From contig JAQWWZ010000031.1 of assembly GCA_029254745.1 (NCBI GenBank), positions 46,391 through 110,390 of the forward strand: a stretch of DNA of 64,000 nucleotides, given 5' to 3'. The position numbers were made by a program, and so were the translations under genes. Below the pieces are notes generated by a model that saw only the letters and a program-made list of their open reading frames with translations, was not told the DNA's origin and did not search any database. This stretch comes from Opitutales bacterium (GTDB taxonomy: Bacteria; Verrucomicrobiota; Verrucomicrobiia; Opitutales; Seribacteraceae). Position 1 is the stretch's first letter. Each line of letters begins with the position of its first letter. Shown here piece after piece: positions 52,813-62,356 of the stretch.

Positions 52813-53277
52813 TTACTCTTTTTTTCTCTGCCTAAATTCCCTGAGCCTTGCCTCCACCATCTTTTCCTCGTCAGGTGTGAGGGCTTTATAACCCCGGCCT
52901 AAAGGCCAGCCATAGCCCCAGCGATACCAGGTGGGAAAATGAGGTTTTCCTCCTGCCCTAACTGCTTGGTACATGAGCAGTGCCAAGTGAGAGTTTTTGG
53001 TTTTTTTCTCCACACAATTCCTGAAGGTAAGGTCCGCCTGCTCTCTTTCCTCTCTGGTCCCCCCCCGCCAATAGGCCAGATCATGCAAATGGCAGCATTC
53101 CTTCCACAATTCAGGCTGTTCAAAAGTACCATCCATAAACAAACTGCACCCATCACTGGTGAAAGCACTCAACTCCATGGGTTTGGGTGTGCAGCCCACC
53201 CCCAAAAAAAACAGACAACAGAGTCCGATTCCCCAAGGAATGAGTTTACTTTTTTCCAAGGTGGGCAAGGCTGGCAT
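52813..53277 (-). CDS. Lipoprotein with phospholipase A2-like CCxxHD motif
   Basis: 154 aa from ATG 53277, which gives a lipoprotein signal ending at 'FFLGVGC' (Cys about 29). The mature part has 'DGCSLFMDGTF' then 'LWKECCHLHDLAYWRGGTREEREQADLTFRNCVE'. CCxxHD is the catalytic His-Asp and disulfide motif of secreted phospholipase A2 folds, and extra Cys could pair. Lipase activity is unproven; many bacterial relatives are uncharacterised. Its start overlaps the 3' end of the mechanosensitive channel gene by 32 nt on the same strand. Confidence 0.65.
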   Translation of the reverse strand: MPALPTLEKSKLIPWGIGLCCLFFLGVGCTPKPMELSAFTSDGCSLFMDGTFEQPELWKECCHLHDLAYWRGGTREEREQADLTFRNCVEKKTKNSHLALLMYQAVRAGGKPHFPTWYRWGYGWPLGRGYKALTPDEEKMVEARLREFRQRKKE

Positions 53278-54520
53278 CGCTTGGAAACTGAAATGCCCGA
53301 AGGCCGAAAATTGGCAGCGAGGCAAGCAGGTGATCAAATATATCAGACTGAATGCCTTCGTACTCCACCCAGCGCACATCATTTACAAAAACATAGATTT
53401 CAATGGGTAACCCTTTTTCTGTCGTGGCCAGTTGACGGACCAGGAATGTCATACCTTTCTTATGTATACTTGGATGAGCCCGTAAGTATTCAATACAATA
53501 TGCCCGAAAAGTTCCGGAGTTTGTAAGATTCCGCCCATTGAGCAGAGGGGCGGCAAGACCGTGCTTTTCTAAGTCTAACCCACGAGCCCCAATGTCTGAC
53601 CTCTTTTTCTGTAAGTACTCCTTCAAGAGTTCGATATCTTCAAAGCTTTTTACCTCTTTCTCATTCAGAAATCGAACACTTGAAAGATCAAGATGAATAC
53701 TTCTTTTAATCCGGCGCCCACCTGATTCACTCATGGAACGCCAATTTTTAAATGCATCACTTACAAAAGCATGGGCAGGGATAGTGGTTATGGTTTTATC
53801 CCAATTCTGAATTTTGATCGTGGTCAGGGCCACATCAATCACATCCCCATCTGCTCCGTACTTGGGCATCTCCACCCAGTCACCTTTGCGTACCATATTG
53901 TTGGCCGTGAGTTGAATACCTGCGACCAAGCCGAGGATGACATCTTTAAAGACCAAAAGTAAAACCGCGGTCAGGGCACCCAAGCCTGAAAAGAAATACA
54001 AGGGAGATTTATCCAATAAAATCGAAAGAATAAAAATAATCCCTGTAACATTGACCACAATCTTCACCGCTTGGCAGATACCCTTTAAAGGGAGCTTGGA
54101 AGATATTTTGCTCTCCTCATAAAGCTTGTACAAGGTGTCAATGATCGCATCAATCACCCAAAGGACAATGATGACCAAGTATAAATTAACCAGCACGGCA
54201 ATCAACCCGCCAAAGACTTCATACTTCACAAATACCAATTCGGACAAGGAACTGATAACAAAAGCAGGAGCAAGGTGAGAGAGGCGGAGAAAAAAGCTTT
54301 CCTGAAGAAGGTACTCAGCCAGCTTGGTCTTGGTCTTTTTGGCAAGAGAGCGTAAAATTTCTAACAGAAATCTTTTGACCACAAGGTTCGCGACCCATCC
54401 CAATATCAGGATCGTTAGAAATGCGAGTCCCACATAAGCGTAAACTCCATATTCTTCAACAAGACCGGTAAGTTTCAAACTTTCAATAACCCGATGTTCA
54501 ATTTTTGTTATTAAATCCAT
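53246..54520 (-). CDS. MscS-family mechanosensitive channel, YbdG type
   Basis: 424 aa from ATG 54520; the longer track start adds an unneeded leader. Several N-terminal membrane helices ('YVGLAFLTILILGWVANLVV', 'LIAVLVNLYLVIIVLWVIDAII', 'VVNVTGIIFILSILL') precede the pore helix ('FSGLGALTAVLLLVFKDVILGLVAGIQL') and the beta domain ('MVRKGDWVEMPKYGADGDVIDVALTTIKI'). The C-terminus ('LTNSGTFRAYCIEYLRAHPSIHKK', 'GLPIEIYVFVNDVRWVEYEGIQSDIFDHLLA') is typical of YbdG/MscM. It releases solutes on hypo-osmotic shock. A PLA2-like lipoprotein gene overlaps its end. Confidence 0.92.
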   Translation of the reverse strand: MDLITKIEHRVIESLKLTGLVEEYGVYAYVGLAFLTILILGWVANLVVKRFLLEILRSLAKKTKTKLAEYLLQESFFLRLSHLAPAFVISSLSELVFVKYEVFGGLIAVLVNLYLVIIVLWVIDAIIDTLYKLYEESKISSKLPLKGICQAVKIVVNVTGIIFILSILLDKSPLYFFSGLGALTAVLLLVFKDVILGLVAGIQLTANNMVRKGDWVEMPKYGADGDVIDVALTTIKIQNWDKTITTIPAHAFVSDAFKNWRSMSESGGRRIKRSIHLDLSSVRFLNEKEVKSFEDIELLKEYLQKKRSDIGARGLDLEKHGLAAPLLNGRNLTNSGTFRAYCIEYLRAHPSIHKKGMTFLVRQLATTEKGLPIEIYVFVNDVRWVEYEGIQSDIFDHLLASLPIFGLRAFQFPSDASLAHLGKK

Positions 54521-54660
54521 ACTCCAAAAAAAACTATTTCCCTGAGTTCTGACAACTTTATTACTTGATCTTTTCAAGGACGGGTCGAAACCATAAATTA
54601 AATTCAGACTCCGATATGGTTTTCGTTGTTAAAGATACTTTATACAATAATAAGTGTTAT

Positions 54661-55524
54661 ATGCCTAAAATATCTTTTCTATTACTTTTCACATATCTTA
54701 TTTCACTTGGGGCCCTGTCCAATTTATCCGGTGCAAAAACCAAAATCGTTTTAATTGCCGGCAAAGACAGTCATGGTGCCGGCGCTCACGACTGGGGAGA
54801 TGGAGTAGATTTGCTATCTCATGCTCTAACCGAAGAATCAGGACTGCCAATTGTGACCGCGGTTCACAAGGGAGGGTGGCCCACTGACGCCTCTATTTTC
54901 ACAGACGCCGCAACTGTGGTTATCCTGTCTGACGGTGGTGGAAGGCATCCGATCAATAAAAGCCTTAGGCAATATGATGCCTTGGCTGAAAAAGGGGTTG
55001 GTTTGGTCTGTGTTCATTATGCGGTTGAGGTACCGAAGGGGGCTCCTGGAGATATGATGAAGAAATGGCTCGGTGGATACTTTGAAGTTTTTTGGTCTAT
55101 AAACCCTCACTGGACTGCCGAATTCAAAACACTTCCCAAACACCCGATTACCCGTGGAGTAAAACCATTTTCTCTATCAGATGAATGGTATTACCATATG
55201 AAATTCCGGGAGAATATGAAGGGGGTAACACCAATACTCAGTGCCCTTCCACCCGAGAGCACATTGAAACGTGGGGATGGTCCCCACAGCAATAACCCCC
55301 ATGTCAGAAAAGCAGTCCTGGAAAGAAAAGAAAAGCAACATGTGGGCTGGGCTGCGGAGAGAGAAAATGGGCAACGGGCTTTTGGGGTCACCGGAGCACA
55401 CCATCACAAATCCTGGGATCAAGATGATTTCCGCACCTGTGTGCTCAATGCAATCGTATGGACAGCTAAAGTTGAAGTTCCCAAAGATGGAGTAAAATCT
55501 TTACCGAATCCAGCCACTCGGTAA
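54661..55524 (+). CDS. Exported ThuA-domain protein
   Basis: 287 aa from ATG 54661 with signal peptide ('KISFLLLFTYLISLGALSNLSGA'). ThuA-like glutamine-amidotransferase-fold blocks: 'KIVLIAGKDSHGAGAHDWGDGVDLL', 'VVILSDGGGRHPINKSL', 'KGVGLVCVHYAVEVP', 'HPITRGVKPFSLSDEWYYHM', 'FGVTGAHHHKSWDQDDFRTCVLNAIVWTA'. ThuA relatives are associated with trehalose or other sugar use and abound in Planctomycetes/Verrucomicrobiota exported proteins. The substrate is unknown. Divergent from the MscS gene, with SelO downstream. Confidence 0.85.
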   Translation: MPKISFLLLFTYLISLGALSNLSGAKTKIVLIAGKDSHGAGAHDWGDGVDLLSHALTEESGLPIVTAVHKGGWPTDASIFTDAATVVILSDGGGRHPINKSLRQYDALAEKGVGLVCVHYAVEVPKGAPGDMMKKWLGGYFEVFWSINPHWTAEFKTLPKHPITRGVKPFSLSDEWYYHMKFRENMKGVTPILSALPPESTLKRGDGPHSNNPHVRKAVLERKEKQHVGWAAERENGQRAFGVTGAHHHKSWDQDDFRTCVLNAIVWTAKVEVPKDGVKSLPNPATR

Positions 55525-55701
55525 AAGCCTCTCCCTCTCACACTCCATTCATTCTAATACGCAGTCTTACCGACATCATTACACAGTTCACTTTCGAAAC
55601 AAACGAAACTGAAAGCAGTTGCGGTTTCATGGTAAGATGAGCCATTACCAAACCAAATGTGTAAAAAAACGCGGAATTAATTTCTCACCTTCTGAAGTAA
55701 T

Positions 55702-57156
55702 ATGCCTGTATTCGACATTAAACTAGAAAATACTTACGCACTTCTACCAAGCGTACTTTTCTCTCCATCATTACCTGTTCCAGTCAGTGATCCGAGCACT
55801 GTAATCTTTAATCAAAAACTAGCTGATGAGATTGGGTTTTCTCTTTCTGACCTAAGCGAAGAGCAAGCTAATAACCTTCTTTCTGGAAATCATATTCCTG
55901 CCCATGCTCAACCCTTGGCTCAAGCTTACGCCGGTCATCAATTCGGAAATTTCAGCGTACTCGGAGATGGGCGAGCTATCTTACTGGGTGAACTAGTAAC
56001 TCCATCCGGTCAGCGACTTGACTGGCAATTCAAAGGCTCTGGCAGAACATCATACTCCCGAGGTGGAGACGGGCGAGCTGCTCTCGGACCGATGCTGCGT
56101 GAATATATTATCAGCGAAGCCATGCACCATCTCGGGATACCCACGACCCGAAGCTTGGCTGTGGTTACGACCGGAGAAAAAGTTTACAGGGAAACCAAAT
56201 TACCAGGTGCCATCCTAAGCCGGATCGCAGGCTCGCACATCAGGGTTGGAACTTTCGAATTTGCATCTATGCAAGGGGATCGAAGCATTACTCAAGCCCT
56301 TTTAAGCTACCTAATCGATCGGCATTTCCCAGAGATTAAGAAAAAAGATAACCAACCACTCGCTTTACTGGAAGCAGTTATCCACCAACAGGCAGAACTG
56401 ATTACCCACTGGATGAGAGTGGGCTTTATCCATGGAGTGATGAATACGGATAATATGGCACTGTCCGGAGAAACAATTGATTATGGTCCCTGTGCCTTCA
56501 TGGATACCTTTGCTCCGGACACTGTATTTAGTTCAATTGATAAAAAGGGAAGATATGCCTATGCAAACCAGCCCTATATCGCACAATGGAACCTCGCCCG
56601 GTTTGCTGAAAGTATATTGCCTCTGATCGAAGGAAAAAGAGAAGGAGCGATTGAAAAAGCTGAAGATTTATTACATTCATTTGAACAGGTTTATAAGCAC
56701 AAGTGGATCACGATGATGAACGCCAAGCTTGGATTTATTACCTCTCACAAGGAAGACGAAAAGCTCATTACCGACCTGCTTGATTGGATGCACCTTGTGA
56801 AAGCCGATTATACGAATACTTTTCGCGAACTTAGTAAACCTGAACTTCCGAGGAACGAACGATACAAGTCTGAAGAATTCAAATATTGGCACAACCGCTG
56901 GCAGGAACGTCTCAAGCAAGAGACACAGGAAATGGCCTCGTCTTTCGCTTTAATGAGATCGGTCAACCCGGCAGTCATTCCCCGCAATCACAAAGTAGAA
57001 GAAGCTCTGAGTGCTGCGGAGGCTGGCGATATCGCTCCCTTTCATCGTCTCCTCCAGGCAGTTGAAAATCCATACAAAGACAGTGAGAACTTACGCCCCT
57101 ACCAAACTCCCCCAAAACAAACAGATAAAGCCTACCAGACATTTTGCGGAACCTAA
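55702..57156 (+). CDS. selO: SelO/YdiU family protein AMPylase
   Basis: 484 aa, pseudokinase fold. 'HAQPLAQAYAGHQFGNFSVLGDGRAILLGE', 'WQFKGSGRTSYSRGGDGRAALGPMLREYIISEAMHHL', 'IHGVMNTDNMALSGETIDYGPCAFMD' are hallmark SelO blocks, including the metal-binding Asn and Asp. Family members transfer AMP to Ser/Thr/Tyr of proteins and are linked to redox stress. The C-terminus is 'TFCGT', where a conserved Cys occupies the position of selenocysteine in the eukaryotic forms. A single transcription unit is likely; no partner is evident. Confidence 0.95.
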   Translation: MPVFDIKLENTYALLPSVLFSPSLPVPVSDPSTVIFNQKLADEIGFSLSDLSEEQANNLLSGNHIPAHAQPLAQAYAGHQFGNFSVLGDGRAILLGELVTPSGQRLDWQFKGSGRTSYSRGGDGRAALGPMLREYIISEAMHHLGIPTTRSLAVVTTGEKVYRETKLPGAILSRIAGSHIRVGTFEFASMQGDRSITQALLSYLIDRHFPEIKKKDNQPLALLEAVIHQQAELITHWMRVGFIHGVMNTDNMALSGETIDYGPCAFMDTFAPDTVFSSIDKKGRYAYANQPYIAQWNLARFAESILPLIEGKREGAIEKAEDLLHSFEQVYKHKWITMMNAKLGFITSHKEDEKLITDLLDWMHLVKADYTNTFRELSKPELPRNERYKSEEFKYWHNRWQERLKQETQEMASSFALMRSVNPAVIPRNHKVEEALSAAEAGDIAPFHRLLQAVENPYKDSENLRPYQTPPKQTDKAYQTFCGT

Positions 57157-57213
57157 GAAATCCCTCCAAAATTTGGCTGACCTTGGCGGTACACATATTC
57201 ATCTGTAATTTCT

Positions 57214-57235
57214 ATCTCAGAACAGAACCTGAGAT
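57214..57235 (+). other. Small hairpin after selO
   Basis: ATCTCAG-aacagaac-CTGAGAT, a 7-bp perfect stem between selO and the sulfatase gene. No T-tract follows, so it is recorded only as structure. A second short stem (AACCTT...AAGGTT) follows near 57247. Confidence 0.25.
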
Positions 57236-57322
57236 TCGCCTGCTTCAACCTTAGCCAAAAAGGTTTTGTCTCACTATCGTGAATCACTTGACGAGAATCT
57301 GTGGTTGAGTTTTGATAAATTA

Positions 57323-58894
57323 ATGAAATTTATCGCCTTTTTCATGATCTTTTCGGCCCTTGGTTTATGGGCTAAAAAAAAGCCAAATATCCTTTTCATT
57401 TTTACGGATGATCATGCCTATCAGGCAATAGGTGCTTATAACTCCTGGCTCAAGGATTACTGCCCCACCCCCCATATCGATTCTCTCGCCCGGGATGGCA
57501 TGCTTTTCGAGCAGTGTTATGTAACCAATTCAATTTGTGGACCAATGCGGGCCGCGATTCAGACCGGTAAATATTCTCATGCGAATGGATTTCTCGTAAA
57601 CGGAAATAAGTTCGACGGTACTCAGCAGACTTTTCCTAAAATACTCCGTAAGGCTGGATATACCACCGCAGTCGTAGGAAAGTGGCACCTGGGTACACAC
57701 ATGTCGCCACAGGGGTATGACTATTCTGAAGTACTCATCGGGCAAGGGCCTTACTACAACCCCCCAATGCGCGTCGATAAAGACGGGGATGGCAAGCATG
57801 ATGAGGTAGTCAAACATGTTGGCTACACCACGGATATCATAACCAACCGTGCCCTCAATTGGATGAAAAACAAACGGGACAAAGAAAAGCCATTCATGCT
57901 CATGTACCAGCACAAGGCACCGCACCGCAACTGGCAACCAGGTCCCAAGTACCTCAATAAGTATGATGATATAACCCTACCCGAACCAGAAACTCTTTTT
58001 GACAATTACAAGGGTCGTACCCTGGCCGCCTACCAGCAGGATATGACCATTGCTGAAACCATGAACGATGGGGACTTAAAACTGGACGCTCCAGGAAACC
58101 TAACCCCCGAACAAAGAAAAGTTTGGGATGCCGCCTATAACCCAAAAAACGAGGCTCTCAAAAAAGCAAACTTACAGGGTAAAGACTTGGTTCGTTGGAA
58201 ACACCAAAGATATGTAAAAGACTATCTGCGCTGTATCGCATCGGTCGATGATGGTGTGGGACGCATGCTCGATTACCTCAAGGAAGCAGGCTTGGAAAAA
58301 GATACCATCGTAATTTACTGCTCGGACCAGGGATTTTACCTTGGCGAACACGGCTGGTTCGATAAGCGCTGGATGTACGAGGAGTCGTTGCGTACTCCCA
58401 TGCTGGTGCGCTGGCCAGGAGTGGTCAAACCAGGGAGCCGAAATAATGACATCGTATCTCCAATTGATTTTGCCAGCACCTTCTGCGATTTGGCAGGTAT
58501 CCAAGCCCCTCGTGATCAGCATGGCCGCTCCATGGCCACATTACTCAAAGGAAAAACGCCAAAAGATTGGAGGGAAAGTTTCTACTATCACTATTACGAG
58601 TACCCCGGCTATCACTATGTGAGAAGGCACTACGGAGTCGCAGACGGACGCTATAAATTAATTCATTTTTATGAAAAAGATGTCGACCAATGGGAGCTAT
58701 TTGACCTCAAAAGTGATCCCAAGGAAATGACCAGTGTTTATGGTTCGGCCAAATATGCGGTCATACAGAATCGGCTCTCTAGGCAACTTGCCAGGCATCG
58801 AAAAGTATTAGCTGTGCCCACAACTGACCCCCCTCAATCAATCATTAAAAGACCACCACATAGGAGAAGAACACCGACGACTCCCCCCCTTTAG
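57323..58894 (+). CDS. Exported Cys-type sulfatase
   Basis: 523 aa from ATG 57323, which gives a signal peptide ('[18 protein letters not shown]'). The metal site begins '[20 protein letters not shown]' and the formylglycine-forming motif is Cys-type C-x-P-x-R ('SICGPMRAA'), with '[18 protein letters not shown]' and '[38 protein letters not shown]'. It needs an anaerobic or FGE-type maturase, not seen here. It hydrolyses sulfate esters, typically in marine polysaccharides. The Lys/Arg/Pro-rich tail ('[10 protein letters not shown]') is unusual. Confidence 0.94.
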   Translation: MKFIAFFMIFSALGLWAKKKPNILFIFTDDHAYQAIGAYNSWLKDYCPTPHIDSLARDGMLFEQCYVTNSICGPMRAAIQTGKYSHANGFLVNGNKFDGTQQTFPKILRKAGYTTAVVGKWHLGTHMSPQGYDYSEVLIGQGPYYNPPMRVDKDGDGKHDEVVKHVGYTTDIITNRALNWMKNKRDKEKPFMLMYQHKAPHRNWQPGPKYLNKYDDITLPEPETLFDNYKGRTLAAYQQDMTIAETMNDGDLKLDAPGNLTPEQRKVWDAAYNPKNEALKKANLQGKDLVRWKHQRYVKDYLRCIASVDDGVGRMLDYLKEAGLEKDTIVIYCSDQGFYLGEHGWFDKRWMYEESLRTPMLVRWPGVVKPGSRNNDIVSPIDFASTFCDLAGIQAPRDQHGRSMATLLKGKTPKDWRESFYYHYYEYPGYHYVRRHYGVADGRYKLIHFYEKDVDQWELFDLKSDPKEMTSVYGSAKYAVIQNRLSRQLARHRKVLAVPTTDPPQSIIKRPPHRRRTPTTPPL

Positions 58895-58937
58895 TTGATT
58901 GGGTCAGTTATCTCAATGAGGGCTCAAGGGCCTCAAC

Positions 58938-59621
58938 TTATCTTTTCCCATAGACGCTAACCAAGAGTACAAAAAAACAAAGGGTTAGATTAAATAAAGG
59001 TATCTGCAAGGGAGAAGGAAGTGAATAGACAATTGCAGTTGCGGGGGTCCACACCATCCAAGTCGTAAGGTTAAACAGGATCATCCTGTCAATAAAGTCC
59101 TTAAACTTCCATTGGGCACGCCAACGACTCCAGGAGTACCCCACCTCTTTCCAACCGTAAAACAAGGCGGTCACTGGAGTTGCCCAGATTACACAGTAAA
59201 CAAATTGATCCACCAAGACCTTGCAGGCTATCGTTTTCCAACCCACTCCACTTCCAAACACCCAAGCTTGTAAACGATAAAAGGCATCGACATCCATTCC
59301 ACGCACCCCCCAGTAGCTCACAAAAACCAAGCCCATCAACCAGGCACCACCCCCACTTTCCCGCCCACTCAAGCGCATGAAGACATAAGGAATCAAGCCG
59401 CCAAACAAAGCAGTTGAGATAGCGGAGTAAGCATAACCATATGTTATTTTTAACCGGATTATCTCTTCAAACCACACATGAGAGAAATCCAGGTAATAAT
59501 AGGAAAGTACTACACCCAACCCAAAGATCCACAGAATGAATCCGGGAATAAGGTTTTGACGAAATGCCAAATAAATTCGGTCCTTCATTTTTTGAAGTAA
59601 GTTAGCTGGGTTCCTTTGCAT
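58938..59621 (-). CDS. Conserved membrane protein, possibly Mpv17/PMP22-like
   Basis: 227 aa from ATG 59621; other in-frame starts are 59702 and 59588. About four to five membrane helices. 'WKTIACKVLVDQFVYCVIWATPVTALFYGWKEVG' and 'LFNLTTWMVWTPATAIVYSLPSPLQIPLFNLTLCFFV' recall the Mpv17/PMP22 pattern (K...DQ....P; W..W.PA....y..P...Q.p..N). This is resemblance only. Function unknown. Converges with the sulfatase gene. Confidence 0.5.
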   Translation of the reverse strand: MQRNPANLLQKMKDRIYLAFRQNLIPGFILWIFGLGVVLSYYYLDFSHVWFEEIIRLKITYGYAYSAISTALFGGLIPYVFMRLSGRESGGGAWLMGLVFVSYWGVRGMDVDAFYRLQAWVFGSGVGWKTIACKVLVDQFVYCVIWATPVTALFYGWKEVGYSWSRWRAQWKFKDFIDRMILFNLTTWMVWTPATAIVYSLPSPLQIPLFNLTLCFFVLLVSVYGKR

Positions 59622-59788
59622 TTCACTTTTCGAACCATAGCAAAACAAGCAAGAACTTCCATGTAAATCGCATGGTAATGTATCTCTTCCACTGCGGGGC
59701 ACTCAAAAACCTTCGCTATCTTAATTCTTGATCGATGCACTCAATTAACTTTTAGTAAAAACGTATAGTAATTCCAGCCCAAGCTCCC

Positions 59789-61873
59789 ATGAATATTTAC
59801 ATCCACAAAGATGGAACCCAATATGGTCCCTACACCCTCGAACAGGTAAACGAGTACTTACAACAAGGATCCTTCACCCCTCAGGATCAAGCCTGTCATG
59901 ATGGACAAAACTGGACGCCCCTTTCCCAAGTTCCCGGTATCACTCAGCCAGTTCCCGTACAACCAGTAGCCGCACCCGCCCAGACACAACCTGGTAAAAA
60001 GTCCAAAAGTAAGCAGGTGCAAGCAACCAGCCCTGCCCAACCTGCACCGGCCACCAAGAGTAAGAAAAAAATTATAATTTGGGGTTCTGTTGGAGCCGTT
60101 GTATTGATCGGCCTGATTGTCACTCTCATTGCAATCTTTTCCGGAGATGATGATGCTGGTACAAAAGTTTCAGGCAATGCTTCAGTATCTGAGCAGAATG
60201 AAGTAACAACCAATTCCGAGTCTGCCCCATCGGTACCAGCTGAAAAGAAGAGTAAGAAGCTCACCCTCCTTGAAAGAATCCCACCAGATTCAGGTGCCGT
60301 GATTTTCATTAGAGCCAATGACCTGTTGGAAAAAGGAAGGGACGATATCGCGGCTCTTTTGCCTCCGCCTCCCGGCATAACACCGATGGTGAAAAAAGCC
60401 TTGGAAGATCCAGCCTCTTTGGGCATCGATGTTTCCGTGCCTGTGCAAATTCACCTTATTCCCAACGAGAATACAAATTTGAGCCCAAGTGGTGGTTTAG
60501 CCGGGAAATTATCTGACAAAGAAAAGTTCATGACTACTTTGGAATTACTTGGAGGTCTTGAAGCACCTGTACAAAAAGATGGCTACCTGCTCTACAAAGG
60601 GCTCGGAGGGGCCAATAGTTCTGACCCCCAGATTGCAGTCGGTTCAGATTTCTTTTTTGTGGGAGGGACCGACATACCATCACAGAGAGAACAATGCATT
60701 GAAAAATTTATGACGGCTGATAAATACGATGGCTTGCTCAATACCGACAAATCCTTTGCCGGTTTTAGTAAGGAGGAACACGATATCAGTGTCTGGTTTG
60801 GTGGGGATTCTATCTTTGAAAAGCTGGGATCAGACATTGAGGAGCTGAACTTGGACGCCCTCAAAGGAGGAAGTGGCAACCTTACTCTCAATTTTGAAAA
60901 TGGAGAGATGGTGGGCAAGATAAATATTGAAGCACCCAGTAATGAAATGATTTACGGAAAAGGCGGATTTTCCGAGGAAATCCTCGCCTTGGCTCCTTCC
61001 GATGCCATTCTTGCCTTCGGCTTTGCTTTTGATCTTTCCAAATTTATGGAGATGGCGGAAAAGGAAATTCTTTCCGAATTTGGAGATGAAATAAACTTGG
61101 ATGAACCAATGCCTGAACTTGGTGATTTAACCATGAGAGATGCAATCAGTGCGTTTACCGGGGAATTCCTTGCCTCTATTACAGACATCAATATGCCAGA
61201 CCTTACTGCGATAGGAGGTGCTCCAGGAGTGCCTGATATGGATGCCGCCAAAGAAAACCCATTTGGCGATGTTGATATGGATGCGGTTGATGCCCCCTTC
61301 CCAGGTCCTGATGGTCCGGGCGAAAACCCTCCTATTGAGATAGACCCAGCATCCATGCTTATGGGAGCCATGCCCAAACCTGAATTTATTGTGGCAGCCT
61401 CCATAGACTCCACAAAATGGCTCAAACTGAAAGCAGCCCCTCCTCTGGCCATGGGCATTGGCCTTGCGATGATGCAAGGCTACACCATTGCAGAAAAAAA
61501 TAATTTCCTGGTCATTGCCAGTAAAGACCATACAGAGGCGGTAGCATCCGGTTCGGTGTCCAGCCCGGTTTCCGGACCCGCCAAAGCTTCATTTAAAGAA
61601 AATGATTTTATATTAAAAATGAATATGGCACCGATATTGGAATTGGGACTTCCCATCCCCAGCGGGGGCCCCAAGGAAATGTTGGAAGGAATTTCACACC
61701 TCGAAATCGCATCCAATTCCGGAAAGACCCAGGGGACTGGTACCTTCCGGCTTGTACTGAACGACAAAAATAAGAATTCTCTCGGTATTCTTCTGCAAAT
61801 GGCTAAAATGATTATGGTAATAGAGCAAAAAAGCAGCCTTTTGGATAATGGCATTGAAACGGAAGGTGAATAA
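59789..61873 (+). CDS. Membrane protein with GYF_2 domain and DUF3352-like ectodomain
   Basis: 694 aa. An N-terminal GYF_2 domain (1-52, 'YIHKDGTQYGPYTLEQVNEYLQQGSFTPQDQACHDGQNWTPLSQVPG') faces the cytoplasm. A Pro/Ala/Gln linker, one membrane helix (about 95-117, 'IIIWGSVGAVVLIGLIVTLIAIF') and a long extracytoplasmic region follow. The latter begins 'LLERIPPDSGAVIFIRANDLLEKG' and contains Asp/Pro/Gly-rich repeats, similar in layout to the 49921-52806 protein. A role in linking envelope and cytoplasm is inferred. A zinc-ribbon membrane protein follows 3 nt later. Confidence 0.7.
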   Translation: MNIYIHKDGTQYGPYTLEQVNEYLQQGSFTPQDQACHDGQNWTPLSQVPGITQPVPVQPVAAPAQTQPGKKSKSKQVQATSPAQPAPATKSKKKIIIWGSVGAVVLIGLIVTLIAIFSGDDDAGTKVSGNASVSEQNEVTTNSESAPSVPAEKKSKKLTLLERIPPDSGAVIFIRANDLLEKGRDDIAALLPPPPGITPMVKKALEDPASLGIDVSVPVQIHLIPNENTNLSPSGGLAGKLSDKEKFMTTLELLGGLEAPVQKDGYLLYKGLGGANSSDPQIAVGSDFFFVGGTDIPSQREQCIEKFMTADKYDGLLNTDKSFAGFSKEEHDISVWFGGDSIFEKLGSDIEELNLDALKGGSGNLTLNFENGEMVGKINIEAPSNEMIYGKGGFSEEILALAPSDAILAFGFAFDLSKFMEMAEKEILSEFGDEINLDEPMPELGDLTMRDAISAFTGEFLASITDINMPDLTAIGGAPGVPDMDAAKENPFGDVDMDAVDAPFPGPDGPGENPPIEIDPASMLMGAMPKPEFIVAASIDSTKWLKLKAAPPLAMGIGLAMMQGYTIAEKNNFLVIASKDHTEAVASGSVSSPVSGPAKASFKENDFILKMNMAPILELGLPIPSGGPKEMLEGISHLEIASNSGKTQGTGTFRLVLNDKNKNSLGILLQMAKMIMVIEQKSSLLDNGIETEGE

Positions 61874-61876
61874 AAG

Positions 61877-62329
61877 TTGAATGGTTCGGTGGAAGATGAC
61901 ATCGAAGACTTAGAGAAAACAAGCTCTACTGACCAACCGGAAGAACCATGGTGTTCAACCTGTCACCAGTTCACTGATTACCGGAGAAAGTGGGATACAA
62001 TTAACCGTTCAGATTTGGACGGTCGCTCCTATTCTGAAAACATTGAAGTTCCTCATTGTATTGATTGTGGAAACCCAATGCTCCTGCTTTCAACTGCCAA
62101 AAAACTGGTATGGTCAGTTTATACCCTCTCCGTCCTGGCCTGGATAGTTGGCCTACTTTTTGTGGGTACCTTGTTTGGTTTTAACCTACAAACCATACTT
62201 GTTTTTTTAATCTTCACTGGCTTTTGTTTTTTATGCAGCCGATTGCCCCAAAAATCCAGGTTGCTTTTAAGAAGTAGGATGCAGGCAAAAAAGGAACAAG
62301 GGCTCAGGGAGCTCCTGCAAAAACTGTAG
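61877..62329 (+). CDS. Zinc-ribbon membrane protein
   Basis: 150 aa, TTG start 3 nt after the GYF_2 gene. An acidic N-terminus is followed by CxxC pairs in 'EEPWCSTCHQFTDY' and 'EVPHCIDCGNPM', forming a zinc ribbon. Two membrane helices ('LVWSVYTLSVLAWIVGLLFVGTLFG' and 'TILVFLIFTGFCFLCSRL') and a basic tail follow. Close spacing suggests it works with the GYF_2 protein. No named family. Confidence 0.6.
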   Translation: MNGSVEDDIEDLEKTSSTDQPEEPWCSTCHQFTDYRRKWDTINRSDLDGRSYSENIEVPHCIDCGNPMLLLSTAKKLVWSVYTLSVLAWIVGLLFVGTLFGFNLQTILVFLIFTGFCFLCSRLPQKSRLLLRSRMQAKKEQGLRELLQKL

Positions 62330-62356
62330 CCCATCTCCATAAAAAAGATTATCCCG

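Noticed and set aside
52939-53526. 195-aa plus-strand ORF
   Set aside because: Antisense to the PLA2-like and MscS genes; composition is that of a shadow frame.
57247-57270. Possible terminator before the sulfatase gene
   Set aside because: Only a 6-bp stem with a short T-rich tail; too weak to call.
59944-61902. Minus-strand ORFs of 134 to 168 aa
   Set aside because: Antisense shadows of the GYF_2/DUF3352-like gene, low-complexity translations.
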